From Phormidesmis priestleyi BC1401 (lineage in GTDB: Bacteria; Cyanobacteriota; Cyanobacteriia; Leptolyngbyales; Leptolyngbyaceae), in the NCBI RefSeq assembly GCF_001650195.1, contig NZ_LXYR01000003.1:62001-126000 (forward strand): a stretch of DNA of 64,000 nt, given 5' to 3'. The notes under the pieces are model-generated. The model made no database searches. It saw only the letters and a list, made by a program, of their open reading frames with translations, and was not told the DNA's origin. Position 1 is the first letter of the stretch; every line of letters starts with the position of its first letter. Positions 20,588 through 30,550 of the stretch are shown piece by piece. The position numbers and the translations under genes are program-made.

Positions 20588-23200
20588 TTAGCCCAACTTC
20601 GCAATCTCCTTCTCAACGCGCTGCTGACTCACTGTGTCTCCTATCTGCTCAAAGATCTCAGCCGCCTTTTGTAAGTCTGCTAACGCCGCTTTTTTGTTGT
20701 CTAATGCAGCGTGGGCAAGTCCTCGATTTTCGTAAACATCTGAGGATTCGGGGTCAAGTTCTAAGGCTCGATCGCAGTCTTCGATCGCTTTTTTATCATC
20801 CACATTCGCTCGACTATGACAGACATTGTTGATCACAGTGTCAACCGCAGCCGTCAACTTAGTGGAGATTTGAATCGCTTTATCACAATCGGCGAGTGCT
20901 GCTTTAAAGTCACTGATACGAACGTGAGAATAACACCGGGCAGCGTAACCTTTGGCGCTCTCAGGCTCAATTCGAATTGATTGCGTGGCATCGGCGATCG
21001 CGCCTTTATAGTCTTCCTGCACTGTGCGAATCTTTGAGCGTCTCACATAAAAATCGGAGTTGTCTGACTCTAATTGGATGGCTTGATCAAGGTCTTGACG
21101 CGCTCCGTCATAATCAAAGCGTTGTTCTTTAATGATCGATCGCCCCGAATAAGCATTGATGTTCTTAGAATCAATTCGCAGTGCTTGCGTGTAGTCGTCA
21201 AATGCGCCCGCAGCAGCATCATCGAGGCGCGCGTCTGCTCTTTTAGAGTAAGCGTCAGCGTTATTGGGGTCTAGTCTAATTGCGCGAGTAAAGTTAGCGA
21301 TCGCTCCATCCACTTTTTCCTCATCTAGTTTCTGTTGCCCTAATTCAATCAGTTCGCTTGCTGTTAGAGGAGCGGTGCGAGTCGTCGCCAATGCCATAAA
21401 GCCTTCAGACTGGATTTTTTCAGGAGTCACTGAACTGGCTCCGCTAATGCTGCGAATGCTGCTCAAAGGCGTGCTGATGGAATCGGGGAGTCTTGTACGT
21501 GCAAAGAAGGGGACGATCGAGGTGTTAATCAACGACATCATCGCTCCGCCATTTACATACGAATAGCCCAAGTTGGCATTTGAGAAAGGCGCGATCGCGG
21601 CTTTAAAGTTGGCAGATTGAGGCAGCGATCGAGACGGTTTAGGACTGAATTCTGTAATCGCTCCGCCACCACCCAAGATCAAAACCGTATCGTCATCAAT
21701 CCAGCCATGAGATAGAAAGCTCAGAGGTTTACGGTTAGCAGTGGCATCCCAGGTCGTCACGGTTTGCCCCTGGATTTTGCGAGTGTTGACCACATCTTTG
21801 CCAATGCGAGTACGAGCGAATTGATCGAGTTTGCTGAGAGCAGCTTCGGCAGCAGGACGATCGCGCGTTTGAATCATCAAGCCAAACCCTAAATCGAGAT
21901 TAGGAAGCGCGGCTGGAAGGAAGCCTTGACGAGTCGGATACATAAACGTTGCAATCTCACCGTTCATCCAGGGGAAGAGGTCTCGATCGTCGATGCCCAC
22001 CAGCGTTTGGCTAAATTGACGAAACTGATCTAATCCTTTTTTAGTCGCGGGGTCGGCGGCTAATCCAGTGGTTAAGGCTTGCCAAAACATGGCTAAGTTT
22101 TGACCATTAGACGCAACATAACTCACTTCTGGAAGCCGTTCTAAAAGCTGATTTCGAGTCACCATTGAAGTCAGCAATGCTGGAGGCAACGGTTTTTTAA
22201 AGTGAACTCCGCTTTGGATATGAAGTCCGTCAGGCTGCGCCCAGACAGAGCCATCCACCACGTCATAATAGCGACTCAAAACATCTAGCTTTTTAGGGTC
22301 AAATTTGGGAGGAGCGGGAAACCCAGGAGGCAGCGCATTGATTTGAGCTTGATTAAACGCAGTCGCGGCGGTCAGAATTTGAACGTAATCTCCATATCCG
22401 GTGATCAAGATTTGCTTTGCAGTTCCTTCAGACGATTGCCGAATCGTGCGCTGAAACAAGGGATTCGCGGCGAGTTTGCCCTCTGCTTGAGCATCAATCA
22501 ATTGTTGGATCGGCTGAATTGTAAAGGCTGTGACGACATAGCCCGGAAGAATCGCGATCGCCAAGCCTTTGGGCGCAAATGGTGAGCTTTTCTCGTCTGG
22601 AGAAGGCAAGTTAGGAAGGGGAATTGCCAATAGATCAGGGCTTGCAGGCGTTGAGAAAGAGTTGCTGACATCCGGCAATCGAACTCGTGCTTCAGGACAA
22701 GGTTTTTCCTCAGCACCTTCACCGCAGGGTTTGGCTTTGGGCTTTGGGGGCAACCATTCCAAAATCGTGATGCCTTTATATTGATGCTCGATCGCCCCAT
22801 CTTTACGGGCTGCTTTCAGTCGCTCTAAGAACTTTGGGATCAGTGTCGTGTCTTTAACAGATGCAATGGTGAGCGCCCGATCGGGACTCGATTTGAGAGG
22901 GAGAAACGCGATCGCGACCTCATTTCCAAGCCAGGGCTGAATGTCGGTGTGAAAGTTAATCCCTGCCTGAATCGGGTAGAAACTGCCAGGAAAGGAAAAG
23001 TCTTCAGGAAATAACCCAAAGCGGCTGAGTCCTTGCCAAGTTTTCTCGTCGGTATTGATCAGGATCACTCCAGCGGTGTCAGTGGGCAGCAAATCTGCGA
23101 CAGACGAGGATGTTGGAGCCGTTTGAGCGATCGCAGCAGGAGCAATGAGCAGAGCAGACAGAGCAGGCAGAGCAGGCAGCAAAAATCGACGGTGCAGCAT
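20588..23200 (-). CDS. Exported DUF3352 protein with C-terminal TPR repeats
   Basis: 870 residues if started at the ATG of MLHRRFLLPALPAL (23200), which gives a clean signal peptide cut near AIAQTA. Residues 30-600 match DUF3352 (VADLLPTDTAGVILINTDEKTW; PWLGNEVAIAFLP). The last 250 residues hold seven or so tetratricopeptide units (for example DGAIANFTRAIRLDPNNADAY and KAAL.DCDKAIQI). It is probably periplasmic, and the TPRs suggest a scaffolding role; function is unknown. The signal peptide is coded by near-identical 9-bp DNA repeats giving LPALPAL. Confidence 0.85.
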   Translation of the reverse strand: MLHRRFLLPALPALSALLIAPAAIAQTAPTSSSVADLLPTDTAGVILINTDEKTWQGLSRFGLFPEDFSFPGSFYPIQAGINFHTDIQPWLGNEVAIAFLPLKSSPDRALTIASVKDTTLIPKFLERLKAARKDGAIEHQYKGITILEWLPPKPKAKPCGEGAEEKPCPEARVRLPDVSNSFSTPASPDLLAIPLPNLPSPDEKSSPFAPKGLAIAILPGYVVTAFTIQPIQQLIDAQAEGKLAANPLFQRTIRQSSEGTAKQILITGYGDYVQILTAATAFNQAQINALPPGFPAPPKFDPKKLDVLSRYYDVVDGSVWAQPDGLHIQSGVHFKKPLPPALLTSMVTRNQLLERLPEVSYVASNGQNLAMFWQALTTGLAADPATKKGLDQFRQFSQTLVGIDDRDLFPWMNGEIATFMYPTRQGFLPAALPNLDLGFGLMIQTRDRPAAEAALSKLDQFARTRIGKDVVNTRKIQGQTVTTWDATANRKPLSFLSHGWIDDDTVLILGGGGAITEFSPKPSRSLPQSANFKAAIAPFSNANLGYSYVNGGAMMSLINTSIVPFFARTRLPDSISTPLSSIRSISGASSVTPEKIQSEGFMALATTRTAPLTASELIELGQQKLDEEKVDGAIANFTRAIRLDPNNADAYSKRADARLDDAAAGAFDDYTQALRIDSKNINAYSGRSIIKEQRFDYDGARQDLDQAIQLESDNSDFYVRRSKIRTVQEDYKGAIADATQSIRIEPESAKGYAARCYSHVRISDFKAALADCDKAIQISTKLTAAVDTVINNVCHSRANVDDKKAIEDCDRALELDPESSDVYENRGLAHAALDNKKAALADLQKAAEIFEQIGDTVSQQRVEKEIAKLG

Positions 23201-23324
23201 GACTATAGAAATGAATGGGAACCGTGAAAGAGTCTCCGTATCGATAAGCATCAAATGCAACCTGTGCGGAGACTATGATCAGAGTGCCACCCTTTTTAGA
23301 AAGAACGCCGAGTCTTAACCTTTC

Positions 23325-25577
23325 TCAAACAGTTTCTTGTCGTCGCCACCAGGCTCGAACCAGTCGAATCTCGTCATAGCCATACACATCTCCGAGAAAA
23401 TCACGGATTTGAGTTAGAGAATTGTCTCCTACTGCTTCCATCGCTTCGATGATTTTGGCTTTGCGATCGCCCATCACTAACTGATCGAGTTCTACGTCAT
23501 AGCCCATCTCTAACAACTCAGCTAAATGACTGGTGACAGTGCTCAAGCGGATGTTTCGCTGCTCGGCAATATCCGCAGGTTTTAAGCCTTGTTTCAATAG
23601 CTCTAGGGTGTGAAGCTGCGTGTAGGTTGCCTCGCTCAATTCTGGCTTGGTCGGGGGCGCAATAGGCGTAACGGGCGCGAGAAACGAATCGATTTCAACA
23701 GGCAATCCCTTTTCTTCTCGAAAGTCGCGAATCTCATCTAAAAATGCGTCCCCGTATTGAGAAAGTTTGCGATCGCCCACCCCCGAAATTTCTCGAAACT
23801 GAGCGCGAGTCTGAGGCTGCTGTTGCGCCATTAATCGCAAACTCGAATTTGAGAAAATCACGTAAGGCGGCACCGCTTGTTTGTCTGCCAACTGCTTCCG
23901 CAATTTTTGCAGCAGATCGTAGAGTTCTTCCGTCTCCGGCGTGTTGAGATCTGGCGTTTTGGTAACGCTAAGTTTTTGCTTGAGTTGCACGACAGCAATG
24001 TTGACGGTTCGCTGTTTTCGCAAGACTTCCCAACTCAGATCGTTCAGCTTTAGAACCGAATAACCATCGGTCGCTTCTTCGACTAATCGTTGATGAAGCA
24101 GCGATCGTCCCAGCATTCGCCATTCTTCAACACTGCGGTCTTTGCCGATGCCATAGGTTGACAGTTTGTCGTGTCCATTTTTGACAATCCGCTCTGCTTT
24201 TGAGCCGCGCAGCACGTCGATCGTGTGTCCCATTCCAAAACTCTGCCCACGCTGGGAAAAGCGGGCGATGCAGGAGAGAAATTTCTGCGCGTCGATCGTC
24301 CAATCTTCGATCGGTTTGGGATAGCGACAGTTATCACAGTTGCCACAGTTGCCCGGAAAGTCTTCACCAAAGTAAGCAAGCTGGATCGTCCGACGACATT
24401 CGGTCGCTTCGGCGTAGTTGATCACACGGCGTAACTGCTGCGTTGCAATTCGCTGTTCATCCACTAATGGCTCACCCGATATCGGATCGACTTTTTGACC
24501 AATCAGAAACTCAATTGTCTTAATGTCACCCACACCAAAGTAAAGCGTGCAGTGCGACGGTTCACTATCCCGTCCGGCTCGACCTGATTCTTGGTAGTAG
24601 CCTTCGATGTTGCGAGGCAAATCATAGTGAACTACAAACCGTACATCTGGTTTGTTAATTCCCATTCCAAACGCGACCGTTGCCACCATCACCCGCACAT
24701 CATCTCGAATGAACCGAGTTTGATTTTCGCTGCGTGTTTTGTTGTCTAATCCCGCGTGATAAGGCAGTGCAGCGATGCCATCTTGTTTGAGTTTTCCTGC
24801 GATTTCTTCGACTCGTTTGCGACTGAGACAATAGACAATGCCTGACCCTTGACTTTGGCGAATCTGCTGCACTAACTCTCGATAAGAGTTACTCGTCTTT
24901 TGACGAACTTCATAATATAGATTAGGACGATTAAAACTCGCAACGTGAACGCTAGGAACACGCAATTGCAATTGCTGAATGATATCGTGACGAACACGCT
25001 CTGTTGCGGTCGCGGTTAACGCAATCACAGGCACATCTGGATAGTGCTCACGTAAATAATTTAACTGCCGATATTCGGGACGAAAATCATGTCCCCACTC
25101 AGAGACACAGTGAGCTTCGTCGATCGCAAACGCCGAAATGCCCACGCGATCGCGAATGTGCGGCAATACAGAATTCAAATAATCTTCGCTCAACAGCCGT
25201 TCAGGAGCGACATACAGCAGCTTAATCCGACCTTCCATCACGGCTCTGCCCCGCGATCGTAGCTCGTCAGCCCCTAGACTACTGTTCATAAACGTTGCCG
25301 AGATGCCATTGTCTTGCAGCAGCGTCACCTGATCTTGCATCAGGGCAATCAGCGGCGACACGACAATCATCAACCCCGGTTTCAGCAGTGCCGGAAGCTG
25401 AAAGCACAGCGACTTACCGCCCCCCGTCGGCATGACGACAAGCTGATCGCGATTCTCGATCGTCTGCTCAATAATCTGACGTTGACCGGGACGAAAGCTG
25501 TCATAGCCAAAGTAGTGCTTGAGCGCTTGCTCTAGTGAAATAAAATCGGTGGTGGCGGTCGGAGGGCTGGCTGACAT
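23325..25577 (-). CDS. recQ: ATP-dependent DNA helicase RecQ
   Basis: 750 residues from ATG 25577; the frame continues upstream to a TTG at 25658 but that part is not conserved. Motif 0 is [15 protein letters not shown], Walker A is MPTGGGKS, the DEAH box is in [19 protein letters not shown], and motif VI is QESGRAGRD. Zinc cysteines appear in [24 protein letters not shown]. The HRDC domain ([24 protein letters not shown]) is at about 520-590. A C-terminal helix-turn-helix domain ([22 protein letters not shown]) is attached, as in Bacillus-type RecQ and YpbB-like proteins. It unwinds 3'-5' for recombination repair. Confidence 0.96.
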   Translation of the reverse strand: MSASPPTATTDFISLEQALKHYFGYDSFRPGQRQIIEQTIENRDQLVVMPTGGGKSLCFQLPALLKPGLMIVVSPLIALMQDQVTLLQDNGISATFMNSSLGADELRSRGRAVMEGRIKLLYVAPERLLSEDYLNSVLPHIRDRVGISAFAIDEAHCVSEWGHDFRPEYRQLNYLREHYPDVPVIALTATATERVRHDIIQQLQLRVPSVHVASFNRPNLYYEVRQKTSNSYRELVQQIRQSQGSGIVYCLSRKRVEEIAGKLKQDGIAALPYHAGLDNKTRSENQTRFIRDDVRVMVATVAFGMGINKPDVRFVVHYDLPRNIEGYYQESGRAGRDSEPSHCTLYFGVGDIKTIEFLIGQKVDPISGEPLVDEQRIATQQLRRVINYAEATECRRTIQLAYFGEDFPGNCGNCDNCRYPKPIEDWTIDAQKFLSCIARFSQRGQSFGMGHTIDVLRGSKAERIVKNGHDKLSTYGIGKDRSVEEWRMLGRSLLHQRLVEEATDGYSVLKLNDLSWEVLRKQRTVNIAVVQLKQKLSVTKTPDLNTPETEELYDLLQKLRKQLADKQAVPPYVIFSNSSLRLMAQQQPQTRAQFREISGVGDRKLSQYGDAFLDEIRDFREEKGLPVEIDSFLAPVTPIAPPTKPELSEATYTQLHTLELLKQGLKPADIAEQRNIRLSTVTSHLAELLEMGYDVELDQLVMGDRKAKIIEAMEAVGDNSLTQIRDFLGDVYGYDEIRLVRAWWRRQETV

Positions 25578-25778
25578 TAAACTCACTGGTGATGCGCTAC
25601 CGTCATGGTTCCCGTCAAAGTTACCCAATTCTCTCAAACGGGGCAGATATTGAAGCAATTTGCATCGTATCAGGTTCTACGATTCTCTATCTGACATCGT
25701 AATACTTTTGATCTGGTTTAATGGATTTTTTGCCGCGATCGCAGACACTAAAATAAAGGTTTGTACAGTGGAGGCAGC

Positions 25779-26366
25779 ATGAATCTACTACAAACGGTTC
25801 AAGAGGTCAAAGAGCAGCGCTTTCTTCTGTCTGGAGTGACGTGGGAACAGTATGAAACGCTGCGATCGACTCTGGATGAAAGTCATCGTGGCTTACGGAT
25901 GTTTTATCTAGAAGGGACGCTTGAACTATTTATGCCATCTGAAGAACACGAGGGACTGTCTACACTCATCGGTCGAATCTTAGAGCTATATGCGTTGGAG
26001 GCAAATATTCGACTGTATGGCTATGGTTCGACCACATATCGGAAAAAGGCTAAACAGCGTGGGTTAGAGCCAAACGAATGTTATTACGTAGGCACCAAGA
26101 GAGAAATTCCTGACATCGCGATCGAGGTGATCATCACCAGCGGTTTGCTTGACAAACTAGAAATCTATCGCGGGTTGGGCGTGGGTGAAGTCTGGGTGTG
26201 GCAAGACGGACAGCTTCTAATTTATCGCTTGCGAGAAGACCAATATGAGCAGATTCCTCGCAGTGAATTTTTACCCGAATTAGATTTAGCGTTGCTGATC
26301 CGATGTGCCGCGATTCCCGATCAACACGATGCGGTGACTGCCTTTCGCGATGCGTTGCGGAGTTAG
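25779..26366 (+). CDS. Uma2 family predicted endonuclease (DUF820)
   Basis: 195 residues from the ATG preceded by GTGGAGG. Family pattern: FLLSGVTWEQYETL, GLRMFYLEGTLELFMPS, HE, IPDIAIEVIITSG..KLEIYRGLGVGEVWVW. The D and E of PDIAIEV and the K of KLEIY form the PD-(D/E)XK-like core. Uma2 genes are strongly expanded in cyanobacteria and have no proven role. A second, more distant member is at 38612. Confidence 0.88.
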   Translation: MNLLQTVQEVKEQRFLLSGVTWEQYETLRSTLDESHRGLRMFYLEGTLELFMPSEEHEGLSTLIGRILELYALEANIRLYGYGSTTYRKKAKQRGLEPNECYYVGTKREIPDIAIEVIITSGLLDKLEIYRGLGVGEVWVWQDGQLLIYRLREDQYEQIPRSEFLPELDLALLIRCAAIPDQHDAVTAFRDALRS

Positions 26367-26419
26367 CAAACGAAGCGCGATCGCAATTGTGGATAATGAA
26401 ATTAGTTTAAAAGCCTTCT

Positions 26420-26668
26420 ATGGAAACTGCGGATATTCTCAAGGCATTACCAAACCTGTCAGTTAACGATCGACTCGCGATCGCTGAAAAAGCGTTGCAA
26501 CTAAGTCACGAAGAAGCACGATCGCTCACCCAAACTCAACGCAGACACCTACCCGCGATAGCTGCTGCGTCTGCAATCTCAGACTACACGCCTGGTAGCG
26601 AACTTCTTGCTTTTGCCGACCTCGACGGAGAAGACTTTTACGAGGAACCCAACGAAGCACATGCTTAG
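26420..26668 (+). CDS. Putative antitoxin upstream of MazF-type toxin
   Basis: 82 residues, start METADILKALPNLSVNDRLAIAEKAL, ending in an acidic tail (DLDGEDFYEEPNEA). It has no obvious MazE fold, but its size, acidic C-terminus and 8-base overlap with the following MazF/PemK gene fit a type II antitoxin. The N-terminal LSVNDRLAIAEKAL resembles helices found in several cyanobacterial antitoxin-like proteins. Role inferred from context. Confidence 0.7.
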   Translation: METADILKALPNLSVNDRLAIAEKALQLSHEEARSLTQTQRRHLPAIAAASAISDYTPGSELLAFADLDGEDFYEEPNEAHA

Positions 26669-26996
26669 CAAAGTCTGGCTCGTCAACCTAACCGTCGGCA
26701 CAGAAATCAGCAAAACTCGCCCCTGTGTGATTGTTAACGATAACGCGATCGGGATTTTGCCACTAAAAGTCATCGTTCCGATTACTGACTGGAAAGGTCG
26801 GTACGCTGCAAGATCTTGGATGGTAAGCCTTGACATCACTTCTAAAAATGGCTTGACTAAACTTTCTGCGGTTGATACATTCCAAATTCGCTCAGTCTCA
26901 GAGACTCGATTGATCAGAAAGTTAGGACACCTACCAGACTCAGACATACCGCTAGTTTCTCAAGCATTGGCAACTGTCTTGAGCCTGCGAGAATAA
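26661..26996 (+). CDS. MazF/PemK-type endoribonuclease toxin
   Basis: 111 residues from ATG 26661, overlapping the upstream antitoxin gene by 8 bases. MazF fold: KVWLVNLTVGTEISKTRPCVIVND at the N-terminus, LPLKVIVPITDWKGR, then LTKLSAVDTFQIRSVSETRLIRKLGHL. The K-TRPC-V strand and the S-AVD segment carry the residues usually needed for RNA cleavage. Likely cleaves single-stranded RNA at a short sequence; the cognate antitoxin is the 82-residue protein upstream. Confidence 0.88.
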   Translation: MLSKVWLVNLTVGTEISKTRPCVIVNDNAIGILPLKVIVPITDWKGRYAARSWMVSLDITSKNGLTKLSAVDTFQIRSVSETRLIRKLGHLPDSDIPLVSQALATVLSLRE

Positions 26997-27004
26997 CGTT
27001 CAAT

Positions 27005-27121
27005 GAAACGATCGCCCTCGAAATCTTGAAGCATCAATGCGACATCAGCGATCGCCAAGCCGACGAACTTGCAGCCTTTTTTCACGTGTCACCTCAATTG
27101 CTGCGTTCAGTCAAACCGTAG
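27005..27121 (+). pseudogene. Remnant of a HigA-like antitoxin C-terminus
   Basis: An open frame of 38 codons ending at TAG reads ETIALEILKHQCDISDRQAD then ELAAFFHVSPQLL. This resembles the end of HigA/XRE antitoxins, where an ISKRQA-type helix is followed by LA.FF.VSP..F. There is no start codon and no DNA-binding half, so it looks like a decayed tail. It directly follows the MazF gene. Confidence 0.5.
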
Positions 27122-27155
27122 ATTATCCTAGCTAAGTCCCCCATTCTCAGACGTT

Positions 27156-28382
27156 ATGCGATTACTCTGCCTCAGCAACGGTCATGGAGAAGACACGATC
27201 GCCGTTCGCGTTTTGCACGCCCTTCAGCAAGAAGGCTTTTCGCAGATTGATGCTCTCCCGATCGTCGGAGAAGGACACGCCTACACTAAGCTTAATATCC
27301 CCGTGATTGGAGCGGTCAAAGCCATGCCATCTGGTGGCTTTATCTACATGGATAGTCGGCAGTTGGCGCGAGATATTCAGGGCGGTTTGGTGCAGCTAAC
27401 GTGGGCACAAATCAAAGCAGTCCAGGCTTGGGCGAGACAAGGAGACGGGTTTATTCTTGCAGTCGGAGATATCGTGCCGCTGCTGTTTGCGTGGCTGAGT
27501 GGCGCACCCTTCGCCTTCGTCGCAACTGCAAAATCAGAATATTATCTGCGCGATGAGACAGGGTGGCTGCCGCGCAAATCATGGTGGGACGATCGCTTAG
27601 AACGTTCGACAAACTGCATCTTTCAACCGTGGGAACGCTGGCTGATGCGTCGCCCTCAATGTAGAGCAGTCTTTCCTCGCGATCGCATCACCGCCGATAT
27701 TCTCAAACGCTTCGACGTTCCAGCGTTTGATCTGGGCAACCCAATGATGGACGGGCTTGAGTGGCATCCTGAAGGCGAAATCAATCAATCCTCGCTGACG
27801 ATCGCGCTCATTCCCGGTTCTCGTCCGCCCGAAGCCTATCACAACTGGGAAATCATGTTGCAATCACTCGATCGATTACGAGAACAACTAGAAAAACCAT
27901 TACAATTCTTAGCATCGATTGCAGCCGGATTAGATTCAGAAAGATTACATCAGCTACTCGTCTCTTATCGCTGGCAGAAGTCTGGAGAGAATACCTATAC
28001 GATTGGGTTTAGTGAAAAACAAGTAACGCTAGAGTTATCGCCTAGATTTGCAGAATGCTTGCATCGATCGCAGGTCGCGATCGCAATGGCAGGCACCGCC
28101 ACCGAACAATTTATCGGACTCGGCAAACCTGCCATCATCATTCCAGGAAACGGTCCTCAATTCACTCCTGCCTTTGCAGAAGCTCAAACTCGCTTATTGG
28201 GAGCTTCTGTGACGCTCGTTGAGCAGCCGACTCAAGTTGCCAAGGCAATGCAGTCATTGCTAAATGATCCCGATCGACTCCAGACGATCGCCGAAAATGG
28301 TCACCGTCGCATGGGAGATCCCGGAGCCGCTCACCGCATTGCAACCTGTCTTCTCAAAGAGATGAACCTCAGCCGTTCTTGA
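27156..28382 (+). CDS. Lipid-A-disaccharide synthase-related protein
   Basis: 408 residues. The N-terminus [20 protein letters not shown] and the segments [24 protein letters not shown] and [11 protein letters not shown] match the cyanobacterial LpxB-related family (TIGR03492). It has the two-domain glycosyltransferase layout, with a C-terminal [22 protein letters not shown] donor-binding region. Substrate is unknown; true LpxB makes lipid A disaccharide. The 3' end overlaps the convergent comB gene by 14 bases. Confidence 0.85.
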   Translation: MRLLCLSNGHGEDTIAVRVLHALQQEGFSQIDALPIVGEGHAYTKLNIPVIGAVKAMPSGGFIYMDSRQLARDIQGGLVQLTWAQIKAVQAWARQGDGFILAVGDIVPLLFAWLSGAPFAFVATAKSEYYLRDETGWLPRKSWWDDRLERSTNCIFQPWERWLMRRPQCRAVFPRDRITADILKRFDVPAFDLGNPMMDGLEWHPEGEINQSSLTIALIPGSRPPEAYHNWEIMLQSLDRLREQLEKPLQFLASIAAGLDSERLHQLLVSYRWQKSGENTYTIGFSEKQVTLELSPRFAECLHRSQVAIAMAGTATEQFIGLGKPAIIIPGNGPQFTPAFAEAQTRLLGASVTLVEQPTQVAKAMQSLLNDPDRLQTIAENGHRRMGDPGAAHRIATCLLKEMNLSRS

Positions 28383-29106
28383 CCAACACGCCAATTTCTC
28401 GCTGAATCGGCAAGACATCTAGCACATCGGTTTGAGCGCAATATTTGAGGTCGTCTTGGCAATCGAGACGCAGTAATCGCTTCCCGTGGCTCGCATGATG
28501 CAGGAGTCCTAACAGGTCATCCTTCCATTGGTCATAGAGGGCGACGGCTCCTGTCAATTCATCATTTCCGGCGATGTCTTCCAACGTGCAGTTTAAGTCT
28601 GCGATCAGACTGTGAGCGATCGCGCCCGCACAGACCGTATCTTCAAGCGCAAACGATCCTTCCCAGCCTGCGCCGACAATCCAAACCGTTTCGGGGCGAT
28701 GGCTCACCACATAATCCACCACAGCGCGGCGATTAATCAGCGCTGCCGCCAACACACTTGGAGATGCCTGAATGATTTCTAAGGCGCGGGTGCCGTTGGT
28801 CGTCGTCATAAACAAGCGACGATCGTGCATCAATTCTGACGTGCAGTCTAAAGGCGAGTTGCCCAAATCACACCCTGCAACCTTCGCGCCGCCTCGCTCT
28901 CCGGCTCTGAGCCGCTTTTCGGGTGCCCACGATTCACTCTCCTGCATCAGCTTATCGAGATCACTAAATACCTGAACCGCTTCTGCACCCACCGATAGCG
29001 CCGTGACAATCGTGCTCGTTGCCCTCAGCACATCAATCGCGATCGCGCAGTCTGCGACATTTTGAACAGGCGTTAGCTCAGGCGTGTGATAGAAGAAAAT
29101 TTTCAT
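28369..29106 (-). CDS. comB: 2-phosphosulfolactate phosphatase family protein
   Basis: 245 residues from ATG 29106 ([11 protein letters not shown]); upstream in-frame sequence lacks conservation. ComB motifs: [51 protein letters not shown] and [19 protein letters not shown]. The archetype makes sulfolactate for coenzyme M in archaea, but cyanobacteria lack coenzyme M, so the real substrate here is uncertain. Tail-to-tail 14-base overlap with the LpxB-like gene. Confidence 0.85.
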   Translation of the reverse strand: MKIFFYHTPELTPVQNVADCAIAIDVLRATSTIVTALSVGAEAVQVFSDLDKLMQESESWAPEKRLRAGERGGAKVAGCDLGNSPLDCTSELMHDRRLFMTTTNGTRALEIIQASPSVLAAALINRRAVVDYVVSHRPETVWIVGAGWEGSFALEDTVCAGAIAHSLIADLNCTLEDIAGNDELTGAVALYDQWKDDLLGLLHHASHGKRLLRLDCQDDLKYCAQTDVLDVLPIQREIGVLVKNG

Positions 29107-29411
29107 AGGGGGAGAGAGTAACTCGCGAGCGACTGAGTTCATAGCGGGAGGCAATTCTGAGCCGGGATGCGTAGGGTGCAAGTCCGCCGTTGGAGAATCG
29201 CTAAGACACTAGAATAGCGGATGCTCAGGCTGAGAAGATCATAATTTTTTTAAGGATCACCATAGAGTTCGAGCGATGTAAAACGCCGATCGTCGCGCTT
29301 CGCAATGATTCTTGAGCTAATTAGCATTGCCTCACTCCGCATTCCTCCCTAAGATTAGACCTAAAGTAAGTTGTCGCTGAAACGATTTAGACATCTGTAC
29401 AGGAGGACTTC
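29107..29411. other. Divergent intergenic region, no gene seen
   Basis: 305 bp between the divergent comB and PRK-like genes. It must hold both promoters. I see no RNA gene or strong hairpin; an AGGAGG ribosome binding site at 29401-29406 belongs to the PRK-like gene. Confidence 0.5.
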
Positions 29412-30347
29412 ATGATGCAACGCCCCATCATCCTTGGCATTGTTGGCGATAGCGCAGCAGGCAAGACCACGCTAACAAAAGGAATTGCCCAGGTTTTGGG
29501 AGAAGAAAACGTCACGACGATCTGCACCGATGACTATCACCGCTACGATCGCACCCAGCGCGCTAAATTGGGCATCACTGCCCTGCATCCAGACTGCAAT
29601 TATCTCGATATCATGCAGCAGCATTTGTCTCTGCTGAGAGATGGACAGCCGATTCTCAAACCTGTCTATAATCACAAAACAGGCACCCTTGAAGCACCCG
29701 AATATATCAAGCCGAGTAAGTTTTTGATCGTTGAGGGGCTGTTGGGCTATTCGACTCGCGGAGTGCTCGATTGCTATGATATCAAGGTCTACCTGGCACC
29801 TCCTGAGACATTGCGAACTCAGTGGAAGGTGAAACGCGACACGCAAAAGCGAGGCTATACCCCAGAGCAGGTTCTCGCAGAGTTGCAAAAGCGCGAATCA
29901 GACTCAGATCAATATATTCGACCTCAGCGATCGTGGGCTGACATGGTGGTTAGCTTTTATCCACCCGCTGATCAGCTACAAGAAATGAACGGACGTTTGA
30001 ATGTGCGCCTCGTGTTGCGTCCGACGGTGCCTCAGCCTGATCTGAGTCAGGTCATCACGTCTTCTGATGGAAATGCAAAACCTGCGATTCGGATAGGACT
30101 CGATCGAGACATGGGTAAACCCGTCGATGTGCTAGAAATTGATGGAAACGCTACGAGTGACCAAGTGCATGAATTAGAAAAGTTTATCTGTAGTGAGGCT
30201 CCGCACTTATTAAACGTCTGCAATCGAGAAATGAATCCAGAGATCGGCAGAGTGGCAGGCACAACGGGAGAAATCATTCAAAGCTACCCGCTTGCGCTGA
30301 CGCAGCTATTGGTGGTCTACCACATGCTCAAAGCGACCACGCGCTAG
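29412..30347 (+). CDS. Phosphoribulokinase paralogue (PRK/uridine kinase family)
   Basis: 311 residues, about 20 shorter than canonical cyanobacterial PRK. Walker A is GDSAAGKTT at residues 12-20; CTDDYHRYDRTQR, LDIMQQHL, KPVYNHKTGTLEAPE and LIVEGLLGY are PRK landmarks. The canonical thioredoxin-regulated pair is Cys19 in the P-loop and Cys41; here the P-loop position is Ala16 and only Cys38 remains, so light-dependent disulfide control through that pair cannot occur. It probably is a second PRK-like kinase; the substrate could be ribulose 5-phosphate or another sugar phosphate. Strong AGGAGG precedes the ATGATG start. Confidence 0.85.
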   Translation: MMQRPIILGIVGDSAAGKTTLTKGIAQVLGEENVTTICTDDYHRYDRTQRAKLGITALHPDCNYLDIMQQHLSLLRDGQPILKPVYNHKTGTLEAPEYIKPSKFLIVEGLLGYSTRGVLDCYDIKVYLAPPETLRTQWKVKRDTQKRGYTPEQVLAELQKRESDSDQYIRPQRSWADMVVSFYPPADQLQEMNGRLNVRLVLRPTVPQPDLSQVITSSDGNAKPAIRIGLDRDMGKPVDVLEIDGNATSDQVHELEKFICSEAPHLLNVCNREMNPEIGRVAGTTGEIIQSYPLALTQLLVVYHMLKATTR

Positions 30348-30417
30348 TCCTCCTGCCTAAGTCTGGGAAGCCCCCCAATTTTGGAGGACTTTGAACTCTC
30401 AGACTTGGGGATTAGGC

Positions 30418-30508
30418 AGTGTTTAAAAACTCTGGTCTTCGTTGCTATCCCGCCCTGAACTGAAGTTCGGGGCGAGGCAGAATCGCAGCGAGAAAGCTTT
30501 AAAACACT
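30418..30508. repeat. Small inverted-repeat element, MITE-like
   Basis: 91 bp with ends AGTGTTTAAAA and (reverse complement) AGTGTTTTAAA, and an inner palindrome CGCCCTGAACT/AGTTCGGGGCG. Most of the unit can fold on itself. It lies between the PRK-like gene and dcd. The inner part resembles the CCCGCCC...GGAATTCCGGGC stretch inside the element at 46348. Confidence 0.55.
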
Positions 30509-30509
30509 T

Positions 30510-30544
30510 AAATCCCTGACCTTCTGCGAGAAAGCTAGGGATTT
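30510..30544 (-). terminator. Hairpin downstream of dcd
   Basis: AAATCCCT (30510-30517) pairs with AGGGATTT (30537-30544), just past the dcd stop on the minus strand. Further downstream on that strand comes AAGTGTTTTAAAG, a weak T-run. Confidence 0.5.
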
Positions 30545-30550
30545 CACTAT

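Noticed and set aside
25578-25658. N-terminal extension of RecQ from a TTG
   Set aside because: The added 27 residues lack conservation; the first ATG gives a normal RecQ start.
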